A program made the translations under genes and the position numbers. The notes beneath the pieces are model-generated. The model ran no database searches and had not been told where the DNA came from. It saw only the letters and a program-made list of their open reading frames with translations. From Mesostigma viride (lineage: Eukaryota > Streptophyta > Mesostigmatophyceae > Mesostigmatales > Mesostigmataceae), in contig RPFO01000041.1 in the NCBI GenBank assembly GCA_009746045.1, positions 4,864,420 through 4,928,419 on the forward strand: DNA of 64,000 bases, read 5' to 3'. Positions 54,302-64,000 of the stretch are shown one piece after another (the first letter of the stretch is position 1; each line of letters begins with the position of its first letter).

Positions 54302-54639
54302 CCCAATAATTCCATCAACATATAAAGATCATGTCACAAGTCTTCCGGGATTCCTAACAACTTGACTCCTGCCCTTTCATTTCACTTGTGCATTCTTCTG
54401 CCTTTACCTTCTTCTTTTGACTAGTCCTGCCCCCAGGCTTGACTCATTGAATATGCATGCCTGCTCTGAAGCCCGTGTACTCAAGCTTGACTCAAGTGCC
54501 TTCAAATTCCTCACTCAAACGTCTGACAAAATCGACCCAAATTTGTCTCCTTCCTTTAAGTTCCCCCCCTCCCCTTCCCCGCGCCCGGCCCCCCCCCCCC
54601 CCCCCCCCCCAAACACACACACACAGACACACACACACA

Positions 54640-54691
<52 letters not shown>

Positions 54692-54766
54692 GACACGTAC
54701 ACACATCTAACTAATGCCTTTAAATTGCTCACTCACATTTCCATCAAATTTCATCAAACTCGTCCC
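54302..54766 (+). other. Intron stretch with microsatellites
   Basis: 54589-54610 is a C run, followed by (CA)n, (CT)n and again (CA)n up to 54706. Two TCACT/CTCAA...CCTTCAAATT and CCTTTAAATT phrases (about 54498, 54717) suggest a local duplication. No exon found. Confidence 0.7.
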
Positions 54767-57700
54767 TCATTCTTGTCCCACCCCTGCACCTCTTATTCTT
54801 GTCCCACCCCTGCACCTCTTATTCTTGTCCCACCCCTGCACCTCTTATTCTTGTCCCACCCCTGCACCTCTTATTCTTGTCCCACCCCTGCACCTCTTAT
54901 TCTTGTCCACCCCTGCACCTCTTATTCTTGTCCCACCCCTGCACCTCTTATTCTTGTCCACCCCTGCACCTCTTATTCTTGTCCCACCCCTGCACCTCTT
55001 ATTCTTGTCCCACCCCTGCACCTCTTATTCTTGTCCCACCCCTGCACCTCTTATTCTTGTCCCACCCCTGCACCTCTTATTCTTGTCCACCCCTGCACCT
55101 CTTATTCTTGTCCCACCCCTGCACCTCTTATTCTTGTCCCACCCCTGCACCTCTTATTCTTGTCCCACCCCTGCACCTCTTATTCTTGTCCCACCCCTGC
55201 ACCTCTTATTCTTGTCCCACCCCTGCACCTCTTATTCTTGTCCCACCCCTGCACCTCTTATTCTTGTCCCACCCCTGCACCTCTTATTCTTGTCCCACCC
55301 CTGCACCTCTTATTCTTGTCCCACCCCTGCACCTCTTATTCTTGTCCCACCCCTGCACCTCTTATTCTTGTCCCACCCCTGCACCTCTTATTCTTGTCCC
55401 ACCCCTGCACCTCTTATTCTTGTCCCACCCCTGCACCTCTTATTCTTGTCCCACCCCTGCACCTCTTATTCTTGTCCCACCCCTGCACCTCTTATTCTTG
55501 TCCCACCCCTGCACCTCTTATTCTTGTCCCACCCCTGCACCTCTTATTCTTGTCCCACCCCTGCACCTCTTATTCTTGTCCCACCCCTGCACCTCTTATT
55601 CTTGTCCCACCCCTGCACCTCTTATTCTTGTCCCACCCCTGCACCTCTTATTCTTGTCCCACCCCTGCACCTCTTATTCTTGTCCCACCCCTGCACCTCT
55701 TATTCTTGTCCCACCCCTGCACCTCTTATTCTTGTCCCACCCCTGCACCTCTTATTCTTGTCCCACCCCTGCACCTCTTATTCTTGTCCCACCCCTGCAC
55801 CTCTTATTCTTGTCCCACCCCTGCACCTCTTATTCTTGTCCCACCCCTGCACCTCTTATTCTTGTCCCACCCCTGCACCTCTTATTCTTGTCCCACCCCT
55901 GCACCTCTTATTCTTGTCCCACCCCTGCACCTCTTATTCTTGTCCCACCCCTGCACCTCTTATTCTTGTCCCACCCCTGCACCTCTTATTCTTGTCCCAC
56001 CCCTGCACCTCTTATTCTTGTCCCACCCCTGCACCTCTTATTCTTGTCCCACCCCTGCACCTCTTATTCTTGTCCCACCCCTGCACCTCTTATTCTTGTC
56101 CCACCCCTGCACCTCTTATTCTTGTCCCACCCCTGCACCTCTTATTCTTGTCCCACCCCTGCACCTCTTATTCTTGTCCCACCCCTGCACCTCTTATTCT
56201 TGTCCCACCCCTGCACCTCTTATTCTTGTCCCACCCCTGCACCTCTTATTCTTGTCCCACCCCTGCACCTCTTATTCTTGTCCCACCCCTGCACCTCTTA
56301 TTCTTGTCCCACCCCTGCACCTCTTATTCTTGTCCCACCCCTGCACCTCTTATTCTTGTCCCACCCCTGCACCTCTTATTCTTGTCCCACCCCTGCACCT
56401 CTTATTCTTGTCCCACCCCTGCACCTCTTATTCTTGTCCCACCCCTGCACCTCTTATTCTTGTCCCACCCCTGCACCTCTTATTCTTGTCCCACCCCTGC
56501 ACCTCTTATTCTTGTCCCACCCCTGCACCTCTTATTCTTGTCCCACCCCTGCACCTCTTATTCTTGTCCCACCCCTGCACCTCTTATTCTTGTCCCACCC
56601 CTGCACCTCTTATTCTTGTCCCACCCCTGCACCTCTTATTCTTGTCCCACCCCTGCACCTCTTATTCTTGTCCCACCCCTGCACCTCTTATTCTTGTCCC
56701 ACCCCTGCACCTCTTATTCTTGTCCCACCCCTGCACCTCTTATTCTTGTCCCACCCCTGCACCTCTTATTCTTGTCCCACCCCTGCACCTCTTATTCTTG
56801 TCCCACCCCTGCACCTCTTATTCTTGTCCCACCCCTGCACCTCTTATTCTTGTCCCACCCCTGCACCTCTTATTCTTGTCCCACCCCTGCACCTCTTATT
56901 CTTGTCCCACCCCTGCACCTCTTATTCTTGTCCCACCCCTGCACCTCTTATTCTTGTCCCACCCCTGCACCTCTTATTCTTGTCCCACCCCTGCACCTCT
57001 TATTCTTGTCCCACCCCTGCACCTCTTATTCTTGTCCCACCCCTGCACCTCTTATTCTTGTCCCACCCCTGCACCTCTTATTCTTGTCCCACCCCTGCAC
57101 CTCTTATTCTTGTCCCACCCCTGCACCTCTTATTCTTGTCCCACCCCTGCACCTCTTATTCTTGTCCCACCCCTGCACCTCTTATTCTTGTCCCACCCCT
57201 GCACCTCTTATTCTTGTCCCACCCCTGCACCTCTTATTCTTGTCCCACCCCTGCACCTCTTATTCTTGTCCCACCCCTGCACCTCTTATTCTTGTCCCAC
57301 CCCTGCACCTCTTATTCTTGTCCCACCCCTGCACCTCTTATTCTTGTCCCACCCCTGCACCTCTTATTCTTGTCCCACCCCTGCACCTCTTATTCTTGTC
57401 CCACCCCTGCACCTCTTATTCTTGTCCCACCCCTGCACCTCTTATTCTTGTCCCACCCCTGCACCTCTTATTCTTGTCCCACCCCTGCACCTCTTATTCT
57501 TGTCCCACCCCTGCACCTCTTATTCTTGTCCCACCCCTGCACCTCTTATTCTTGTCCCACCCCTGCACCTCTTATTCTTGTCCCACCCCTGCACCTCTTA
57601 TTCTTGTCCCACCCCTGCACCTCTTATTCTTGTCCCACCCCTGCACCTCTTATTCTTGTCCCACCCCTGCACCTCTTATTCTTGTCCCACCCCTGCACCT

Positions 57701-60700
57701 CTTATTCTTGTCCCACCCCTGCACCTCTTATTCTTGTCCCACCCCTGCACCTCTTATTCTTGTCCCACCCCTGCACCTCTTATTCTTGTCCCACCCCTGC
57801 ACCTCTTATTCTTGTCCCACCCCTGCACCTCTTATTCTTGTCCCACCCCTGCACCTCTTATTCTTGTCCCACCCCTGCACCTCTTATTCTTGTCCCACCC
57901 CTGCACCTCTTATTCTTGTCCCACCCCTGCACCTCTTATTCTTGTCCCACCCCTGCACCTCTTATTCTTGTCCCACCCCTGCACCTCTTATTCTTGTCCC
58001 ACCCCTGCACCTCTTATTCTTGTCCCACCCCTGCACCTCTTATTCTTGTCCCACCCCTGCACCTCTTATTCTTGTCCCACCCCTGCACCTCTTATTCTTG
58101 TCCCACCCCTGCACCTCTTATTCTTGTCCCACCCCTGCACCTCTTATTCTTGTCCCACCCCTGCACCTCTTATTCTTGTCCCACCCCTGCACCTCTTATT
58201 CTTGTCCCACCCCTGCACCTCTTATTCTTGTCCCACCCCTGCACCTCTTATTCTTGTCCCACCCCTGCACCTCTTATTCTTGTCCCACCCCTGCACCTCT
58301 TATTCTTGTCCCACCCCTGCACCTCTTATTCTTGTCCCACCCCTGCACCTCTTATTCTTGTCCCACCCCTGCACCTCTTATTCTTGTCCCACCCCTGCAC
58401 CTCTTATTCTTGTCCCACCCCTGCACCTCTTATTCTTGTCCCACCCCTGCACCTCTTATTCTTGTCCCACCCCTGCACCTCTTATTCTTGTCCCACCCCT
58501 GCACCTCTTATTCTTGTCCCACCCCTGCACCTCTTATTCTTGTCCCACCCCTGCACCTCTTATTCTTGTCCCACCCCTGCACCTCTTATTCTTGTCCCAC
58601 CCCTGCACCTCTTATTCTTGTCCCACCCCTGCACCTCTTATTCTTGTCCCACCCCTGCACCTCTTATTCTTGTCCCACCCCTGCACCTCTTATTCTTGTC
58701 CCACCCCTGCACCTCTTATTCTTGTCCCACCCCTGCACCTCTTATTCTTGTCCCACCCCTGCACCTCTTATTCTTGTCCCACCCCTGCACCTCTTATTCT
58801 TGTCCCACCCCTGCACCTCTTATTCTTGTCCCACCCCTGCACCTCTTATTCTTGTCCCACCCCTGCACCTCTTATTCTTGTCCCACCCCTGCACCTCTTA
58901 TTCTTGTCCCACCCCTGCACCTCTTATTCTTGTCCCACCCCTGCACCTCTTATTCTTGTCCCACCCCTGCACCTCTTATTCTTGTCCCACCCCTGCACCT
59001 CTTATTCTTGTCCCACCCCTGCACCTCTTATTCTTGTCCCACCCCTGCACCTCTTATTCTTGTCCCACCCCTGCACCTCTTATTCTTGTCCCACCCCTGC
59101 ACCTCTTATTCTTGTCCCACCCCTGCACCTCTTATTCTTGTCCCACCCCTGCACCTCTTATTCTTGTCCCACCCCTGCACCTCTTATTCTTGTCCCACCC
59201 CTGCACCTCTTATTCTTGTCCCACCCCTGCACCTCTTATTCTTGTCCCACCCCTGCACCTCTTATTCTTGTCCCACCCCTGCACCTCTTATTCTTGTCCC
59301 ACCCCTGCACCTCTTATTCTTGTCCCACCCCTGCACCTCTTATTCTTGTCCCACCCCTGCACCTCTTATTCTTGTCCCACCCCTGCACCTCTTATTCTTG
59401 TCCCACCCCTGCACCTCTTATTCTTGTCCCACCCCTGCACCTCTTATTCTTGTCCCACCCCTGCACCTCTTATTCTTGTCCCACCCCTGCACCTCTTATT
59501 CTTGTCCCACCCCTGCACCTCTTATTCTTGTCCCACCCCTGCACCTCTTATTCTTGTCCCACCCCTGCACCTCTTATTCTTGTCCCACCCCTGCACCTCT
59601 TATTCTTGTCCCACCCCTGCACCTCTTATTCTTGTCCCACCCCTGCACCTCTTATTCTTGTCCCACCCCTGCACCTCTTATTCTTGTCCCACCCCTGCAC
59701 CTCTTATTCTTGTCCCACCCCTGCACCTCTTATTCTTGTCCCACCCCTGCACCTCTTATTCTTGTCCCACCCCTGCACCTCTTATTCTTGTCCCACCCCT
59801 GCACCTCTTATTCTTGTCCCACCCCTGCACCTCTTATTCTTGTCCCACCCCTGCACCTCTTATTCTTGTCCCACCCCTGCACCTCTTATTCTTGTCCCAC
59901 CCCTGCACCTCTTATTCTTGTCCCACCCCTGCACCTCTTATTCTTGTCCCACCCCTGCACCTCTTATTCTTGTCCCACCCCTGCACCTCTTATTCTTGTC
60001 CCACCCCTGCACCTCTTATTCTTGTCCCACCCCTGCACCTCTTATTCTTGTCCCACCCCTGCACCTCTTATTCTTGTCCCACCCCTGCACCTCTTATTCT
60101 TGTCCCACCCCTGCACCTCTTATTCTTGTCCCACCCCTGCACCTCTTATTCTTGTCCCACCCCTGCACCTCTTATTCTTGTCCCACCCCTGCACCTCTTA
60201 TTCTTGTCCCACCCCTGCACCTCTTATTCTTGTCCCACCCCTGCACCTCTTATTCTTGTCCCACCCCTGCACCTCTTATTCTTGTCCCACCCCTGCACCT
60301 CTTATTCTTGTCCCACCCCTGCACCTCTTATTCTTGTCCCACCCCTGCACCTCTTATTCTTGTCCCACCCCTGCACCTCTTATTCTTGTCCCACCCCTGC
60401 ACCTCTTATTCTTGTCCCACCCCTGCACCTCTTATTCTTGTCCCACCCCTGCACCTCTTATTCTTGTCCCACCCCTGCACCTCTTATTCTTGTCCCACCC
60501 CTGCACCTCTTATTCTTGTCCCACCCCTGCACCTCTTATTCTTGTCCCACCCCTGCACCTCTTATTCTTGTCCCACCCCTGCACCTCTTATTCTTGTCCC
60601 ACCCCTGCACCTCTTATTCTTGTCCCACCCCTGCACCTCTTATTCTTGTCCCACCCCTGCACCTCTTATTCTTGTCCCACCCCTGCACCTCTTATTCTTG

Positions 60701-63700
60701 TCCCACCCCTGCACCTCTTATTCTTGTCCCACCCCTGCACCTCTTATTCTTGTCCCACCCCTGCACCTCTTATTCTTGTCCCACCCCTGCACCTCTTATT
60801 CTTGTCCCACCCCTGCACCTCTTATTCTTGTCCCACCCCTGCACCTCTTATTCTTGTCCCACCCCTGCACCTCTTATTCTTGTCCCACCCCTGCACCTCT
60901 TATTCTTGTCCCACCCCTGCACCTCTTATTCTTGTCCCACCCCTGCACCTCTTATTCTTGTCCCACCCCTGCACCTCTTATTCTTGTCCCACCCCTGCAC
61001 CTCTTATTCTTGTCCCACCCCTGCACCTCTTATTCTTGTCCCACCCCTGCACCTCTTATTCTTGTCCCACCCCTGCACCTCTTATTCTTGTCCCACCCCT
61101 GCACCTCTTATTCTTGTCCCACCCCTGCACCTCTTATTCTTGTCCCACCCCTGCACCTCTTATTCTTGTCCCACCCCTGCACCTCTTATTCTTGTCCCAC
61201 CCCTGCACCTCTTATTCTTGTCCCACCCCTGCACCTCTTATTCTTGTCCCACCCCTGCACCTCTTATTCTTGTCCCACCCCTGCACCTCTTATTCTTGTC
61301 CCACCCCTGCACCTCTTATTCTTGTCCCACCCCTGCACCTCTTATTCTTGTCCCACCCCTGCACCTCTTATTCTTGTCCCACCCCTGCACCTCTTATTCT
61401 TGTCCCACCCCTGCACCTCTTATTCTTGTCCCACCCCTGCACCTCTTATTCTTGTCCCACCCCTGCACCTCTTATTCTTGTCCCACCCCTGCACCTCTTA
61501 TTCTTGTCCCACCCCTGCACCTCTTATTCTTGTCCCACCCCTGCACCTCTTATTCTTGTCCCACCCCTGCACCTCTTATTCTTGTCCCACCCCTGCACCT
61601 CTTATTCTTGTCCCACCCCTGCACCTCTTATTCTTGTCCCACCCCTGCACCTCTTATTCTTGTCCCACCCCTGCACCTCTTATTCTTGTCCCACCCCTGC
61701 ACCTCTTATTCTTGTCCCACCCCTGCACCTCTTATTCTTGTCCCACCCCTGCACCTCTTATTCTTGTCCCACCCCTGCACCTCTTATTCTTGTCCCACCC
61801 CTGCACCTCTTATTCTTGTCCCACCCCTGCACCTCTTATTCTTGTCCCACCCCTGCACCTCTTATTCTTGTCCCACCCCTGCACCTCTTATTCTTGTCCC
61901 ACCCCTGCACCTCTTATTCTTGTCCCACCCCTGCACCTCTTATTCTTGTCCCACCCCTGCACCTCTTATTCTTGTCCCACCCCTGCACCTCTTATTCTTG
62001 TCCCACCCCTGCACCTCTTATTCTTGTCCCACCCCTGCACCTCTTATTCTTGTCCCACCCCTGCACCTCTTATTCTTGTCCCACCCCTGCACCTCTTATT
62101 CTTGTCCCACCCCTGCACCTCTTATTCTTGTCCCACCCCTGCACCTCTTATTCTTGTCCCACCCCTGCACCTCTTATTCTTGTCCCACCCCTGCACCTCT
62201 TATTCTTGTCCCACCCCTGCACCTCTTATTCTTGTCCCACCCCTGCACCTCTTATTCTTGTCCCACCCCTGCACCTCTTATTCTTGTCCCACCCCTGCAC
62301 CTCTTATTCTTGTCCCACCCCTGCACCTCTTATTCTTGTCCCACCCCTGCACCTCTTATTCTTGTCCCACCCCTGCACCTCTTATTCTTGTCCCACCCCT
62401 GCACCTCTTATTCTTGTCCCACCCCTGCACCTCTTATTCTTGTCCCACCCCTGCACCTCTTATTCTTGTCCCACCCCTGCACCTCTTATTCTTGTCCCAC
62501 CCCTGCACCTCTTATTCTTGTCCCACCCCTGCACCTCTTATTCTTGTCCCACCCCTGCACCTCTTATTCTTGTCCCACCCCTGCACCTCTTATTCTTGTC
62601 CCACCCCTGCACCTCTTATTCTTGTCCCACCCCTGCACCTCTTATTCTTGTCCCACCCCTGCACCTCTTATTCTTGTCCCACCCCTGCACCTCTTATTCT
62701 TGTCCCACCCCTGCACCTCTTATTCTTGTCCCACCCCTGCACCTCTTATTCTTGTCCCACCCCTGCACCTCTTATTCTTGTCCCACCCCTGCACCTCTTA
62801 TTCTTGTCCCACCCCTGCACCTCTTATTCTTGTCCCACCCCTGCACCTCTTATTCTTGTCCCACCCCTGCACCTCTTATTCTTGTCCCACCCCTGCACCT
62901 CTTATTCTTGTCCCACCCCTGCACCTCTTATTCTTGTCCCACCCCTGCACCTCTTATTCTTGTCCCACCCCTGCACCTCTTATTCTTGTCCCACCCCTGC
63001 ACCTCTTATTCTTGTCCCACCCCTGCACCTCTTATTCTTGTCCCACCCCTGCACCTCTTATTCTTGTCCCACCCCTGCACCTCTTATTCTTGTCCCACCC
63101 CTGCACCTCTTATTCTTGTCCCACCCCTGCACCTCTTATTCTTGTCCCACCCCTGCACCTCTTATTCTTGTCCCACCCCTGCACCTCTTATTCTTGTCCC
63201 ACCCCTGCACCTCTTATTCTTGTCCCACCCCTGCACCTCTTATTCTTGTCCCACCCCTGCACCTCTTATTCTTGTCCCACCCCTGCACCTCTTATTCTTG
63301 TCCCACCCCTGCACCTCTTATTCTTGTCCCACCCCTGCACCTCTTATTCTTGTCCCACCCCTGCACCTCTTATTCTTGTCCCACCCCTGCACCTCTTATT
63401 CTTGTCCCACCCCTGCACCTCTTATTCTTGTCCCACCCCTGCACCTCTTATTCTTGTCCCACCCCTGCACCTCTTATTCTTGTCCCACCCCTGCACCTCT
63501 TATTCTTGTCCCACCCCTGCACCTCTTATTCTTGTCCCACCCCTGCACCTCTTATTCTTGTCCCACCCCTGCACCTCTTATTCTTGTCCCACCCCTGCAC
63601 CTCTTATTCTTGTCCCACCCCTGCACCTCTTATTCTTGTCCCACCCCTGCACCTCTTATTCTTGTCCCACCCCTGCACCTCTTATTCTTGTCCCACCCCT

Positions 63701-64000
63701 GCACCTCTTATTCTTGTCCCACCCCTGCACCTCTTATTCTTGTCCCACCCCTGCACCTCTTATTCTTGTCCCACCCCTGCACCTCTTATTCTTGTCCCAC
63801 CCCTGCACCTCTTATTCTTGTCCCACCCCTGCACCTCTTATTCTTGTCCCACCCCTGCACCTCTTATTCTTGTCCCACCCCTGCACCTCTTATTCTTGTC
63901 CCACCCCTGCACCTCTTATTCTTGTCCCACCCCTGCACCTCTTATTCTTGTCCCACCCCTGCACCTCTTATTCTTGTCCCACCCCTGCACCTCTTATTCT
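54767..64000. repeat. 26-bp satellite, at least 9.2 kb, running off the window
   Basis: About 355 copies of a 26-bp unit (CTTATTCTTGTCCCACCCCT plus GCACCT). Three 25-bp units lacking one C (about 54905, 54956, 55086) occur near the left end; otherwise I see no variant. Every frame is closed by the TAA-free but frame-shifting unit only occasionally, and no coding use is suggested. It lies in the intron after exon 21. Confidence 0.96.

Noticed and set aside
16165-64000. CRISPR array
   Set aside because: Repeats are directly contiguous without unique spacers, in a spliced eukaryotic gene.
54767-64000. Telomeric or centromeric identity of the 26-bp array
   Set aside because: The unit is not a telomere motif, and the array follows a coding exon with a donor, so an intron position is the simplest reading. 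A centromeric satellite cannot be excluded without the sequence beyond 64000.

Overview
This is eukaryotic nuclear DNA. Two spliced genes lie head to head, every coding exon is short and bounded by GT/GC...AG splice sites, and there is no operon, Shine-Dalgarno or tRNA/rRNA signal. The NOP56 protein reads most like plant and green-algal NOP56. The second gene is a WW/IQ protein with CEP164-like modules, which fits an organism that builds centrioles or cilia. Codons are GC-rich at third positions. A flagellated green alga is my best guess (inference); the species is not identifiable from the window.

Layout. 1-835: downstream flank of NOP56 with a diverged tandem duplication. 836-10742 (minus strand): NOP56, nine coding exons, 495 codons, all splice phases consistent, complete from an ATG that forms an exon end to a TGA. 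10743-about 12150: shared upstream region of the two divergent genes. 12150-13670: 5' part of the second gene, not resolved. 13671-53413 (plus strand): 21 exons, 3223 coding bases, of a large WW/IQ-repeat protein, again with every phase matching; its 5' end is uncertain and its 3' end lies beyond the window. 53414-64000: the next intron, mostly a 26-bp satellite that runs off the end of the window.

The WW/IQ protein is built from an internally duplicated block: WW module, helical exon, LGID-type lead-in plus WW module, FPPW module, then a series of IQ motifs. Exons 1-9 and 9-15 carry paralogous copies with the same intron positions and phases. A C-terminal helical region follows (exons 18-21). 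IQ motifs normally bind calmodulin or centrin-like light chains and WW domains bind proline-rich partners, so a scaffold at a centriole or axoneme is a reasonable but unproven role.

More than half of the window is tandem repeat, and nearly all of it sits inside introns: arrays of 20/27, 21, 26, 40/41, 41, 43, 46, 49, 52 and 61 bp. The most striking observation is that most introns of both genes hold degenerate copies ('echoes') of the adjoining exon edge together with its splice site. Donor-side exon ends are echoed downstream of the real donor, and acceptor-side exon starts upstream of the real acceptor. Several arrays grow out of, or are bracketed by, such echoes. This suggests intron growth by repeated tandem duplication across exon-intron borders, with later decay of the decoy splice sites. 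One intron also contains a 931-bp non-autonomous DNA transposon with about 35-bp terminal inverted repeats and a GTAA target duplication.
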